Positions 18,101 to 25,808 are shown, counted from the stretch's first letter. The stretch is 34,524 bases of DNA from CAIYHK01 sp964638795 (GCA_964638795.1 CAZXAX010000015.1:1-34524); one strand, 5' to 3'. Numbers and translations are program-made. The notes: a model not told the origin generated them from the sequence alone.

Positions 18101-19667
18101 CCAACGGTGGGTTTGTCACTTGAGCAAAAAGCTGTTGGAAGTAATCAAAAAGAAGGCGTGGGCGCTTGGACAGAACCGCAATTGGTGTATCGGTTCCCAT
18201 TGAACCAAGTGGTTCCTGACCACTCTTGGCCATTGGTGCGAGGATGATGCGCAATTCTTCGTGCGTGTATCCAAAAACCTGCTGGCGCCGCAGAACGCTG
18301 CTGCGGCTATAGACCACATGCTCGCGGTCTGGCAGATCATCAAGCAGCATCAACCCGCGATCAAGCCACTCACCATAAGGCTCTGCGGCTGCGAGCTCAT
18401 TTTTGATCTCAGTGTCATCGATGATGCGACCCTGATTGGTGTCAATAAGGAACATGCGCCCGGGCTGCAGGCGTCCTTTACGAACCACGCGCGATGGGTC
18501 GATGTCCATCACACCAACTTCAGACGACATGATCACAAGATCGTCTGCAGTTACCCAGAATCGGCTTGGACGCAGACCATTACGGTCAAGAACAGCGCCA
18601 ATCAAGGTTCCGTCAGTGAACGCAACGCTCGCTGGGCCATCCCATGGCTCCATCATCGCTGCGTGGAAACGATAGAAAGCTCGTAGAGCTGGACTCATGG
18701 TGGCGTGGTTTTCCCATGCTTCAGGAATCATCATCAGCACTGCGTGTGGCAATGATCGTCCACCAAGATGCAACAACTCCAACACCTCATCAAAACTCAT
18801 TGAGTCTGATCCGCCCGCGGTGCAGATTGGATACGCGCGCTCGAGGTTTGGAATGAGATCAGACTTCAGCAATGACTCACGTGTACGCATCCAGTTTCGG
18901 TTGCCCTGCACTGTGTTGATCTCACCGTTGTGCGCAATAAACCGGTACGGGTGCGCCAACGGCCACGAGGGGAACGTGTTTGTGGAGAAGCGACTGTGGA
19001 ACAAAGCGATCGCTGACTCAACTCGTTCGTCGGCAAGATCGAGAAAGCACTCGCGCAACTGGGGCGTTGTGAACATCCCCTTGTAGACGAATGTGCGGGA
19101 AGAAAGTGATGGAAAGTATGTGGACTGATCGGCTGTGAGTTCATGTTCAATGCGCTTACGCACAACAAAAAGCTTCCGATCAAGGTCGATACCCGTTGCT
19201 CCCGATGGGTCAGCGATGAAAAGCTGGCGGAACATCGGCATAACCGCACGTGCCGTCTTGCCGATGGTCTTTGGATCAAAGGGCACTTCACGCCAGCCGA
19301 GAACTTTGAGACTCTCTTGGCGAACTATTTCTTCGATTGATGCGACAGCTTTCTCAGCGGTTTCGAGTTCTGATGGAAGAAACGCGAGACCCGCACCGTA
19401 CGCACCGACTGGTGGGAGTTCAAAGCCAACTACGGCACGGAAGAACTTGTCAGGGATCTGAATCAAGACTCCTGCACCGTCGCCGGTGTCCGCTTCGGCC
19501 CCGGTTGCGCCGCGATGCTCCATGTTGCAAAGCGAACTGATGCCGTTGGCAACTATCGCATGGCTTTTCTCACCTTTTATATGTGCGACAAAACCCACTC
19601 CACACGCGTCGTGTTCAAAGCGTGGGTCGTACAGACCATGGGCTTCGGGATAAAACTTGGGCGTCAT
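15096..19667 (-). CDS. gltB: Glutamate synthase large subunit
   Basis: A 1523-residue alpha subunit that converts glutamine and 2-oxoglutarate to two glutamates, the GOGAT half of ammonia assimilation. The ATG at 19667 gives a short propeptide ending at catalytic Cys22 (FEHDACGVGF), which becomes N-terminal after processing; a TTG at 19685 is an alternative start. Domains in order are class II glutamine amidotransferase (about 22-430), central domain, FMN-binding synthase domain (about 830-1200) and C-terminal GXGXG helix (GYGATSGEIFISG, GGRVVVLG). The 3Fe-4S ligands are Cys1132, Cys1138 and Cys1143 (C-x5-C-x4-C). It is followed by gltD with an eight-base overlap. An inverted repeat in its leader (19705-19748) may be regulatory. 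Confidence 0.97.
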   Translation of the reverse strand: MTPKFYPEAHGLYDPRFEHDACGVGFVAHIKGEKSHAIVANGISSLCNMEHRGATGAEADTGDGAGVLIQIPDKFFRAVVGFELPPVGAYGAGLAFLPSELETAEKAVASIEEIVRQESLKVLGWREVPFDPKTIGKTARAVMPMFRQLFIADPSGATGIDLDRKLFVVRKRIEHELTADQSTYFPSLSSRTFVYKGMFTTPQLRECFLDLADERVESAIALFHSRFSTNTFPSWPLAHPYRFIAHNGEINTVQGNRNWMRTRESLLKSDLIPNLERAYPICTAGGSDSMSFDEVLELLHLGGRSLPHAVLMMIPEAWENHATMSPALRAFYRFHAAMMEPWDGPASVAFTDGTLIGAVLDRNGLRPSRFWVTADDLVIMSSEVGVMDIDPSRVVRKGRLQPGRMFLIDTNQGRIIDDTEIKNELAAAEPYGEWLDRGLMLLDDLPDREHVVYSRSSVLRRQQVFGYTHEELRIILAPMAKSGQEPLGSMGTDTPIAVLSKRPRLLFDYFQQLFAQVTNPPLDAIREEVVTSVGSTIGPEANMLQPGPENCRQLALPFPVIDNDELAKIVHINDDGKHESLRSAVISGLYRVADGGNGLRSALREVCSQASRAIDEGARIIILSDRNSDEVMAPIPSLLLTSAVHHHLIREKKRTKTGLIVECGDAREVHHMALLIGYGAGAVNPYLAFESIEDMILANDGEGVNDMGGLDVHTALHKYIKAAGKGVLKVMSKMGVSTVASYTGAQIFEAIGLATDVVDEFFVGTVSRLGGIGLDEIAEETAQRHRVAYMERATERAHRSLEIGGEYQWRREGEIHLFNPETVYRLQHSTRSGRYDVFKQYTQAVDDQSRNLATLRGLFELQSDRPPVPIDEVEPVSEIVKRFSTGAMSYGSISAEAHETLAIAMNRIGGKSNTGEGGEDPERFVPLPNGDSKRSAIKQVASGRFGVTSEYLVNSDDIQIKMAQGAKPGEGGQLPGHKVYPWVAKTRHSTPGVGLISPPPHHDIYSIEDLKQLIHDLKNSNPTARIHVKLVAEVGVGTVAAGVSKAKADVVLISGHDGGTGASPLTSLKHAGGPWELGLAETQQTLMLNGLRDRIVVQTDGQMKTGRDVIIAALLGAEEYGFATAPLVVSGCIMMRVCHLDTCPVGVATQNPELRARFSGKPEFVVNFFEFIAEEVREYLAALGFRTLQEAIGHVEVIDTKKAVDHWKLSGLDISPILTPALNPYSQTPYKSVAQNHELDQALDNELIAKSQSAIQDAKPVVIETAVHNVNRTVGTMLGYEVTKAWGGNGLPDGTIKIHFKGSAGQSFGAFVPKGIEMRLEGDTNDYLGKGLSGGRLIVHPDKSARFVAHENIIAGNVIGYGATSGEIFISGMVGERFCVRNSGVLAVVEGVGDHGCEYMTGGRVVVLGSTGRNFGAGMSGGIAYVHDADGSFIDRVNYELVDIEALQDDDVKFLLDTIGRHVEYTDSVLGSELIKNWSNEWSKFRKVMPRDYKRVLQVQAEAAANGLDEDQTNHMIMEVARG

Positions 19668-19704
19668 CAGACTCTCTACTTTCAACGACTTCTTATGTTG
19701 AAAA

Positions 19705-19748
19705 TCGGGGCGACGCTGACCCGAGTTCGGCGGGACGGAACGCCCCGA
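19705..19748 (-). promoter_or_regulatory. Long stem-loop followed by TTTT in the gltB leader
   Basis: Arms TCGGGGCG (19705-19712) and CGCCCCGA (19741-19748) are perfectly complementary around 28 bases. Read leftward, the second arm is followed by TTTTC, so the structure resembles a weak terminator or attenuator 38 bases before the gltB ATG. It could equally end the crotonase transcript, whose stop codon is 24 bases upstream of the structure. An A/T-rich stretch at 19750-19761 could hold a -10 box. Confidence 0.4.
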
Positions 19749-19771
19749 CCAATTAATTAAATGCTACGGCC

Positions 19772-20599
19772 TCAGTCGAGGTCTTTGAAAATAGGTTTTC
19801 GGTCCGCAAGATTCGCCATTACAGCCTCAATCTGGTTGGGTTTGCCGATCACCTCGGCAATTTCGGTGCGCTCAGCTTCAAGCTGCCCAGCCGCATCGCC
19901 ATACGCCGCACGGTTCACGAGTCGCTTGGCGGCCCGAATGGCCGACGGGTTGGCGCTGGCAATCTGCGCCGCGAGCTCCCAGGCATCCGTCAGTGGATCA
20001 GCTGAGACCTTGGTCACTATTCCTAAGACATGTGCTTCGTTGCCATCGAAAATCCGGGCCGAATAGATGAGTTCTTTGGCTACATCGGGTCTTACATGTG
20101 CACCAAGAGTGAGCGTGCCCGACATATCAGGGAACAATCCCCAATGCATTTCGCGCACACTGAACTGCGTGTCTGGATGCGCAATGCGGATGTCGGCACC
20201 CATGGCAATCTGAAATCCGCCACCCATTGCATGCCCATGAACCGAGGCGATCACGGGTGCGGGAACTTCTTGCCATGTCCAAGCAACGCGCTGTGCACGG
20301 TTGGCGATCTGATCAGAAACACGGTCACCCATCACAGTGGGTCCTGCTCCCTTATCGCCCTCGGCAATTTGGCTGAAGATCGAAAAATCAAGACCCGCAC
20401 AGAACGACTTACCTTCGCCGCGCAGAACTGCGACGCGCACACCTTCGGCCGTCTTTAGATACTGCCCTGCCTCATCAAGACCCATAAACATCTCGTTGTC
20501 CAGTGCATTGCGTTTATCCACCCGGATCATCCGCACATCGGCGACACCTTCGGTGATCTCGACCTCTACCCGATCATGGAAATTCTTGATTACGCCCAT
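19772..20599 (-). CDS. Enoyl-CoA hydratase/isomerase family (crotonase) protein
   Basis: A 275-residue crotonase-fold protein. The oxyanion-hole motifs SFCAGLD (65-71) and GHAMGGGF (122-129) are present, and Glu150 and Asp158 in VREMHWGLFPDM occupy catalytic-loop positions. The family includes enoyl-CoA hydratases, isomerases and other acyl-CoA enzymes; the WGLFPDM segment is typical of many actinobacterial members of untested specificity. A role in fatty-acid or acyl-CoA breakdown is likely. It diverges from a nitroreductase gene. The ATG at 20599 lies six bases after a TAGGCT box, so the mRNA is probably leaderless. No partner beta-oxidation gene adjoins it. Confidence 0.88.
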   Translation of the reverse strand: MGVIKNFHDRVEVEITEGVADVRMIRVDKRNALDNEMFMGLDEAGQYLKTAEGVRVAVLRGEGKSFCAGLDFSIFSQIAEGDKGAGPTVMGDRVSDQIANRAQRVAWTWQEVPAPVIASVHGHAMGGGFQIAMGADIRIAHPDTQFSVREMHWGLFPDMSGTLTLGAHVRPDVAKELIYSARIFDGNEAHVLGIVTKVSADPLTDAWELAAQIASANPSAIRAAKRLVNRAAYGDAAGQLEAERTEIAEVIGKPNQIEAVMANLADRKPIFKDLD

Positions 20600-20605
20600 G
20601 GTGCG

Positions 20606-20611
20606 AGCCTA
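20606..20611 (-). promoter_or_regulatory. -10 box TAGGCT for a leaderless crotonase mRNA
   Basis: On the minus strand GATAGGCTCG precedes the ATG, with six bases between TAGGCT and the start codon. The same GATAGGCTCG string precedes the LysR gene at 25843-25852, which supports it as a real promoter element. Confidence 0.5.
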
Positions 20612-20640
20612 TCGGTGTATCCACGGGCCCAAATGAGCCG

Positions 20641-20646
20641 TAGAGT
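20641..20646 (+). promoter_or_regulatory. -10 box TAGAGT for a leaderless nitroreductase mRNA
   Basis: TAGAGT is followed by six bases (TTTCCC) and the ATG of the nitroreductase. No ribosome binding site is present. It pairs with the divergent box at 20606-20611. Confidence 0.5.
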
Positions 20647-20652
20647 TTTCCC

Positions 20653-21300
20653 ATGCGTTTGAACCTTTCCGCCGATGAAGTACTCCTGACCACCCGAAGT
20701 GTCCGCAAACGACTCGACTTCGACCGTCCAGTTGAGCGTGAGCTAATTGACGAGTGTCTGGAAATCTCGTTACAAGCTCCAACCGGGTCCAACATGCAGG
20801 GTTGGCACTTCGTGATGATTGATGAGCAAAAGAAAAAGGATGCGATCGCAAAGATTTACCACGATGCATTCATGCTTTATTACTCGCTCCCGAAGCCTGA
20901 ATACGCAGAAGGTGACGTGCGCCGTGAGTCAATGCCCAAGGTCGGCGACTCCGCACTGTTCCTTGCAAAGAACATGCAGCGCGCCCCATATCTGATGATC
21001 CCAGTAATTCAGGGACGCGCCGAGAACGCCGGCGGTGCGATGGCGGCGTCACTGTACGGCTCAATCCTTCCCGCAGCTTGGAGTTTCATGCTCGCATTAC
21101 GCGAGCGTGGTCTTGGTTCCGCGTGGACCACTCTGCACTTACTCGGAGAAGGTGAGCGTGAGGCTGCCGATATCTTGGGCATTCCATTTGAGACCCATTC
21201 ACAAGTTGGTTTGTTCCCAGTGGCCTACACAATTGGTACTGACTTCAAGCCCGCCAAGCGGCTTCCATTGAGCCAGGTGAGCCACTGGAATAGCTGGTAA
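20653..21300 (+). CDS. Nitroreductase-family FMN oxidoreductase
   Basis: A 215-residue nitroreductase-fold protein that should bind FMN at a dimer interface. RSVRKR (residues 15-20) is the phosphate-binding segment, LQAPTGSNMQGWHF is the conserved active-site strand, and GSILPAAWSFMLALRERGLGSAWTTL is the core helix and flavin loop. The family reduces nitro groups, quinones, enones or flavins with NAD(P)H; the natural substrate is unknown here. It diverges from a crotonase over 53 bases and converges on the GntR gene with an eight-base gap, so it is transcribed alone. Confidence 0.88.
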   Translation: MRLNLSADEVLLTTRSVRKRLDFDRPVERELIDECLEISLQAPTGSNMQGWHFVMIDEQKKKDAIAKIYHDAFMLYYSLPKPEYAEGDVRRESMPKVGDSALFLAKNMQRAPYLMIPVIQGRAENAGGAMAASLYGSILPAAWSFMLALRERGLGSAWTTLHLLGEGEREAADILGIPFETHSQVGLFPVAYTIGTDFKPAKRLPLSQVSHWNSW

Positions 21301-21308
21301 GCGAAGGC

Positions 21309-22040
21309 TTATTCGACCAACCGCAAACCACTCGGCGCCATTGAGGGTGCCGCATGCGGCAGATCAACCACGAACTCCGTGCGATGTGCGGGAAATACAT
21401 GTTGTGAAAGCAGCACTGCCTTTCCGCCTTCTGATTCTGTAATGCGTTCGCATCGCAAAACCGGCGAACCCATCGGAACTCCAAGCAGGGCTGCATCTTC
21501 ACCGTCAACCAAAGTGGCACCGATTGTTTGTGTTGCTCCGGTGAGGGGAATGTTCATCAACTCGTAGAACGGCGAGCGTTCAACATCTGCTCGACTCAAA
21601 TGTTCGGCCAGATTCGCAGGGCACCAAACGGTTACGAGAGCAAAGGGTTCACCATCAGCAAGATTGAGGCGTTTCACTCTCAAAACCTGAATGTTGCCAA
21701 GAACTTTCGCGACTCGCCCTTTGGCGCGTTCGAAAGCAAACTCAAGAATTTGTCGCTCAGGCTTTATACCGTCACTTGCCATCTGCTCTTCGATAGTTGC
21801 GAGCCGCCCGAGTGGCTGGCGAATCGGATCGGTTGCCACGTACCAACCGAATCCTTGGCGCGCATCAACGAGCGACTCATCGCGCAAAACTTCAAGCGCT
21901 TTGCGAATTGTCACGCGTGAAGCATCAAAAGTGGTGGAGAGTTCTGATTCAGACGGCAGCACTCGCCCGGCGGCAAACTCGCCAGCCGAGATCCGAGCCC
22001 GGAGTGCATCGGCGATTTCTTGGTATCTGATTCTCCGCAT
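21309..22040 (-). CDS. GntR-family (HutC subfamily) transcription regulator with UTRA domain
   Basis: A 243-residue repressor-type protein. Residues about 5-70 are a GntR winged helix (LPSESELSTTFDASRVTIRKALEVLRDESLVDARQGFGWYV) and about 90-230 a UTRA effector-binding domain (FALVTVWCPANLAEHL, SPFYELM, VLRCERITES). HutC members bind short palindromes of the GTNTANAC type and release them when a small metabolite binds. Exactly such sites lie in the 91-base region shared with the divergent aconitase gene, and the perfect -10 TATAAT of this gene overlaps one of them. The natural inference is autoregulation plus control of aconitase. The effector is unknown. Confidence 0.9.
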   Translation of the reverse strand: MRRIRYQEIADALRARISAGEFAAGRVLPSESELSTTFDASRVTIRKALEVLRDESLVDARQGFGWYVATDPIRQPLGRLATIEEQMASDGIKPERQILEFAFERAKGRVAKVLGNIQVLRVKRLNLADGEPFALVTVWCPANLAEHLSRADVERSPFYELMNIPLTGATQTIGATLVDGEDAALLGVPMGSPVLRCERITESEGGKAVLLSQHVFPAHRTEFVVDLPHAAPSMAPSGLRLVE

Positions 22041-22050
22041 AGTGCCACTT

Positions 22051-22069
22051 GTATTATACTTGTCTACAC
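22051..22069. promoter_or_regulatory. GntR/HutC-type operators overlapping the gntR -10 box
   Basis: GTATTATAC (22051-22059) is a perfect palindrome, and GTCTACAC (22062-22069) matches the HutC-family consensus GTNTANAC. On the minus strand, TATAAT (22053-22058) is a perfect -10 for the regulator, with 12 bases between it and the ATG. On the plus strand, TATACT (22055-22060) could be the -10 for aconitase. No clear -35 is seen in either direction. Confidence 0.55.
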
Positions 22070-22131
22070 ATAGGTAAGGGGCTCTAATTCCCCACCGAAT
22101 CGAATCGCATCAACAAAACCAAGGAGCTGAC

Positions 22132-24459
22132 ATGGCCGTTTCCGCTGGCACACCGATCGAACTCGTACAAGGTGTTTACAAATCTCTCGCCGCAAATTGC
22201 GAAATCGGTCGCAAGCGTCTCGGTCGCCCACTCACATTGGCGGAAAAAATTCTCATCAATCATTTGGTTGATCCGAACAATCAAGAACTCGAGCGCGGCC
22301 GTTCATATGCGGACTTCAATCCCGACCGCGTAGCGATGCAAGATGCAACCGCGCAGATGGCGTTGTTGCAGTTCATGACTGCAGGGCTACCAACTACCGC
22401 GGTGCCATCAACTGTTCACTGCGACCATCTCATCTCGGCAAAAGTTGGCGCCAAGATTGACCTCGGTGTTGCCGTTGATACCAACAAAGAGGTGTACGAC
22501 TTTCTGCGCTCCGTCTCTGCCAAATACGGGATCGGTTTTTGGGGTCCAGGAAGCGGAATCATCCACCAAGTTGTGCTTGAGCACTACGCATTTCCCGGTG
22601 GAATGATGATCGGAACCGATTCACACACGCCAAACGCCGGCGGCCTCGGCATGGTTGCCATCGGTGTTGGCGGCGCTGACGCAGTTGATGTGATGACCGG
22701 TTTTCCATTCAATGTGCGCTGGCCAAAAGTGATTGGCGTGAAGCTCACTGGCACCTTGTCTGGATGGTCAAGCCCGAAAGACGTAATTCTTGAAGTTGCC
22801 CGAGTGCTCACTGTTGAAGGCGGCACTGGCGCAATTGTTGAATACTTCGGGCCAGGTGCAGACTCAATTTCAGCAACAGGTAAGGCCACGATCTGCAACA
22901 TGGGTGCTGAGATTGGCGCCACGTGTTCGGTGTTCGGCTACGACGACAACATGGCGGCTTACCTTCGCGCCACTGGCCGCGCCGACATTGCAGCCGAAGC
23001 AGACAAAGTGAAATCGGATCTGCGCCCAGATGACGGAGCAAGTTACGACCAGACCATTGAGATCAACCTCAGCACTCTCACTCCCCTAATTAATGGCCCA
23101 CATTCACCAGACCGTGCCCATCGTGCTGGTGCCGCCGTTGGCGCAGCCGCACGCGAAAACAGTTGGCCCTTGGAAATTTCATCAGCACTGATTGGCAGCT
23201 GCACCAACTCGTCATACGAAGACATCACACGTGCTGCATCAGTTGCACGCCAAGCGGCTGCCAAAGGATTGAAAGCCAAGGTTGAACTTCTCGTATCGCC
23301 AGGCTCGGAACAGATTCGCGCCACGATTGAGCGCGATGGTTTGATGGCCGACCTCGAAGCAATTGGCGCAACCGTGCTCGCCAACGCATGTGGCCCGTGT
23401 ATCGGCCAGTGGGAACGCGCCAATGAGATCACTTCAAAGCCCAACACAATCGTGAACTCTTTCAACCGCAACTTTCCCAAGCGCAACGATGGTTCGGCGA
23501 ACACACTCTCATTTGTTACAAGCCCCGACACCGTGATCGCTCTTGCTCTCGCGGGTCGACTCGACTTTGATCCAACTGTTGATACCCTCACAGCACCCGA
23601 CGGCTCGCAGGTAAAACTCGACGCACCGCAAGGTGATGTACTCCCCGCCAAGGGCTACGACCCTGGGGCAAACACTTTTATCGCCCCACCTGCAGATGGA
23701 TCAGGAATCACAGTTGAGGTCAGCCCAACCAGCGATCGCCTGCAGTTACTGGAACCATTCCCGGCCTGGGATGGTAACGACTACCTGAAATTGCCAATTC
23801 TCATGAAGGCCAAAGGCAAGTGCACCACCGACCACATTTCAGCTGCGGGCAAATGGCTCAAATTCCGTGGACACCTGGAGAACATCTCGGGCAACCTGTT
23901 TGAAAGTGCGGTTAATGCCTACGACGATGTGGCTGGAATCGGCAAAGACACAACCGATGGTCAGCGTCGCCCCTATCCAGAAATTGCCAAGCGCTACTCA
24001 GAAAAAGGCATCCGTTGGTGCGCAATTGGTGACCAAAACTACGGCGAAGGTTCTTCGCGCGAGCACGCTGCAATGGAGCCTCGCTTCCGCGGCGGAGTCG
24101 TGATCTTTGCGCGCTCATTTGCCCGCATTCATGAAACCAATCTGAAAAAGCAAGGGCTGGTTCCACTGACCTTTGCCGATCCTGGAACATACGAACTCAT
24201 CGGCGAAGACGACACGATCAGTGTGTTGAATTTGCCCCCGGTGCCAGATCGTCCGGTGAAGTGCCTAATAAACAAAGCCGATGGTGCGGTAGTCGAGTTT
24301 GAAGCCAAGCACACTTTCAGCCCCGAGCAGGTTGAGTGGTTCAAAGCTGGTTCGGCGCTCAACATCGTGCGCGCAAAGGTTGCCAGTGAAAAGAGTAAGT
24401 CAGGCTCAGCTAAGCCGTCGCTGATTCAATCCTTGCGGCATCTGCTGAAGCGCTCCTGA
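22132..24459 (+). CDS. acn: Aconitate hydratase, mitochondrial-type
   Basis: A 775-residue aconitase that interconverts citrate and isocitrate in the TCA cycle. The 4Fe-4S ligands are Cys357 (IGSCTNSSYED), Cys420 and Cys423 (NACGPCIGQW). HCDHL, GTDSHTPNAGGLG and the C-terminal swivel motif GEGSSREHAAMEPR are intact. The length and the GRPLTLAEKILINHL opening fit the mitochondrial-type class, which is shorter than the AcnA of about 900 residues common in Actinobacteria. The ATG has a strong AAGGAG six bases upstream. It is divergent from the GntR regulator with operator-like sites between. Its last 50 bases overlap the 3' end of the converging HAD gene. The tail after residue 750 is lineage-specific. 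Confidence 0.95.
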   Translation: MAVSAGTPIELVQGVYKSLAANCEIGRKRLGRPLTLAEKILINHLVDPNNQELERGRSYADFNPDRVAMQDATAQMALLQFMTAGLPTTAVPSTVHCDHLISAKVGAKIDLGVAVDTNKEVYDFLRSVSAKYGIGFWGPGSGIIHQVVLEHYAFPGGMMIGTDSHTPNAGGLGMVAIGVGGADAVDVMTGFPFNVRWPKVIGVKLTGTLSGWSSPKDVILEVARVLTVEGGTGAIVEYFGPGADSISATGKATICNMGAEIGATCSVFGYDDNMAAYLRATGRADIAAEADKVKSDLRPDDGASYDQTIEINLSTLTPLINGPHSPDRAHRAGAAVGAAARENSWPLEISSALIGSCTNSSYEDITRAASVARQAAAKGLKAKVELLVSPGSEQIRATIERDGLMADLEAIGATVLANACGPCIGQWERANEITSKPNTIVNSFNRNFPKRNDGSANTLSFVTSPDTVIALALAGRLDFDPTVDTLTAPDGSQVKLDAPQGDVLPAKGYDPGANTFIAPPADGSGITVEVSPTSDRLQLLEPFPAWDGNDYLKLPILMKAKGKCTTDHISAAGKWLKFRGHLENISGNLFESAVNAYDDVAGIGKDTTDGQRRPYPEIAKRYSEKGIRWCAIGDQNYGEGSSREHAAMEPRFRGGVVIFARSFARIHETNLKKQGLVPLTFADPGTYELIGEDDTISVLNLPPVPDRPVKCLINKADGAVVEFEAKHTFSPEQVEWFKAGSALNIVRAKVASEKSKSGSAKPSLIQSLRHLLKRS

Positions 24460-25630
24460 ATTTCAGATCCAACGGCCCAGTGACCTCACAGGTCACAGCG
24501 GGTGGATTGCGTAAATTCCAGATCGCCGGCAGCGGTTTGTCGCGTGGCCACACTGCATCACTGCCGGTGACTCGCACTGCATAAACGGCGGCGCCTGAGG
24601 ATTTAGCTGCTGCGATCACTGTGTCCCACGGTGCACCAGTTGCTACCTGCATCTCCCCGCTTGCGAGCGAACCGACCAGATCTTCAACTAGGTCTTCTTT
24701 GCGCACGAATCCAACGGGGCGACCAATCGCAGCCACGGTCAGCGCTAAAGCCACGTAATCAAAACTGTTTTTTGCTTCGACGACCAAAATCGCCGGCGTG
24801 TTTGGCTCCACAGAGTCAAGCCCAACAAATTCAAAATCTGCGAATGGGAGCATTTCAGGACGCAACACTTTAAAAGCAATTCGCTGAGCTTCAGCACGAT
24901 CGGGAATCAGTGAATCGCCCAGATTTGCGTCCTCAAACCGCACAATGGTCCAGCTCTGCTCGCGTGCGTGACGCTCAAGCCGTTGGTCGGGATTAACTGC
25001 AATCGGATTTCCCACTAGCTCCATGACTGCGATGTCATTGCGTGAGTCGGAATACATCCAACTTGTCTTCAGATCTACGTCATTTTCAATGGCATACTTT
25101 TCGATAGCAGCACACTTGCCATCAGCCCAAACAAAGTTGCCGTTGATCTCACCGCTAAATTTTCCGTCTTCATCAACACCAAACTCAGTAGCGATAACAG
25201 CGGTGAACCCGAGTTTGTTTGCAATCGGCCGCGCAATCTCAGCGGGCATCGCCGTAGCGAGAACTAGACCACGGCCAGCTGATTTGTGATCAGCGATTTC
25301 TTTCGCCGCGTATTCCTGAACCCATTGCGAAAGATCGGGCGCCACCAACGACGCACCAAACTGCACTGCACTTTTTTGCTTTCCTTTAAACACGAGCGGC
25401 AATTGACGCGCCGCTGCCATCACAACAATGTTGTCGCCAAAGGCATCAATCAATGAGTAGAAAACGTCGCTGTTTGGTAGTTCACGACTCACAAGACCCG
25501 ACTGCCTTGCCATTGATGCAATGACGCGCCCGGATCCTCCGCGTACGAGCACACGGTCCAGATCAAATATCGCAATCGATGAAGGCACGGTTTGAAGGCT
25601 ACGAGTACCGTGCTGGCGAAGGAGTGCCAT
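24410..25630 (-). CDS. HAD-IB (SerB-like) hydrolase with degenerate acyltransferase-like C-terminal domain
   Basis: A 406-residue protein. The N-terminal half is a HAD-IB phosphatase: motif I FDLDRVLVRGG with Asp23/Asp25, and a motif III/IV region DSRNDIAVMELVGNPIAVNPDQRLERHAREQSW, typical of SerB-like proteins. The C-terminal part (about 265-370, FVGLDSVEPNTPAILVVEAKNSFDYVALALTVAAIGRPVGFVRKEDLV) aligns with PlsC-type acyltransferases found fused to such HADs. Where the catalytic HX4D should be it reads A-K-N-S-F-D, so the His is missing and transfer activity is doubtful. A lysophospholipid or lipid-phosphate role is inferred from the fusion family. The ATG at 25630 has an AGAAGAG site. A leader with three hairpins precedes it. 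Its end overlaps the aconitase gene by 50 bases on the other strand. Confidence 0.8.
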   Translation of the reverse strand: MALLRQHGTRSLQTVPSSIAIFDLDRVLVRGGSGRVIASMARQSGLVSRELPNSDVFYSLIDAFGDNIVVMAAARQLPLVFKGKQKSAVQFGASLVAPDLSQWVQEYAAKEIADHKSAGRGLVLATAMPAEIARPIANKLGFTAVIATEFGVDEDGKFSGEINGNFVWADGKCAAIEKYAIENDVDLKTSWMYSDSRNDIAVMELVGNPIAVNPDQRLERHAREQSWTIVRFEDANLGDSLIPDRAEAQRIAFKVLRPEMLPFADFEFVGLDSVEPNTPAILVVEAKNSFDYVALALTVAAIGRPVGFVRKEDLVEDLVGSLASGEMQVATGAPWDTVIAAAKSSGAAVYAVRVTGSDAVWPRDKPLPAIWNLRNPPAVTCEVTGPLDLKFRSASADAARIESATA

Positions 25631-25662
25631 TCACTCTTCTTGCACCCGAACCCCAGATACGG

Positions 25663-25773
25663 GAAAGGCCCGACTTGGGGGAAGTCGGGCCTCTCAACCT
25701 GGATCCCGATCGTTGGGGGGAACGATCACCGGGACCTGTCGGACAACTTGGGGGAAGTTGTCGCGATATGTTG
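25663..25773 (-). ncRNA. Three tandem stem-loops with G5/G6 (C5/C6 on minus strand) loops; leader or small RNA
   Basis: Three perfect hairpins follow one another. The first has arms AGGCCCGACTT (25666-25676) and AAGTCGGGCCT (25682-25692) with a GGGGG loop. The second has arms GATCGTT (25708-25714) and AACGATC (25721-25727) with a GGGGGG loop, extended by TCCC/GGGA across a three-base bulge. The third has arms GACAACTT (25742-25749) and AAGTTGTC (25755-25762) with a GGGGG loop. The arms differ in sequence but the loop context TTGGGGGAA is constant. A leftward promoter at 25780-25808 would begin the RNA near 25773, and the last, strongest hairpin is followed leftward by TTTCCC, a weak terminator-like end. 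It may be a small RNA of about 110 bases or the 5' leader of the HAD gene. I do not recognise a known family. Confidence 0.55.
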
Positions 25774-25779
25774 CTTCCA

Positions 25780-25808
25780 ATTATGCACGTGAAAGTGTGA
25801 ACACTCAA
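25780..25808 (-). promoter_or_regulatory. Leftward sigma70-type promoter driving the triple hairpin and HAD gene
   Basis: On the minus strand TTGAGT (25803-25808) and CATAAT (25780-25785) are separated by exactly 17 bases. The -10 matches the consensus in five of six positions and the -35 in four of six. The predicted start is near 25773, about 11 bases before the first hairpin arm. Confidence 0.55.

Noticed and set aside
25663..25773. CsrB-like sponge RNA with GGA loops on the plus strand
   Set aside because: The loops do contain GGA on the plus strand, but CsrA is generally absent from Actinobacteria and the better promoter points the other way.
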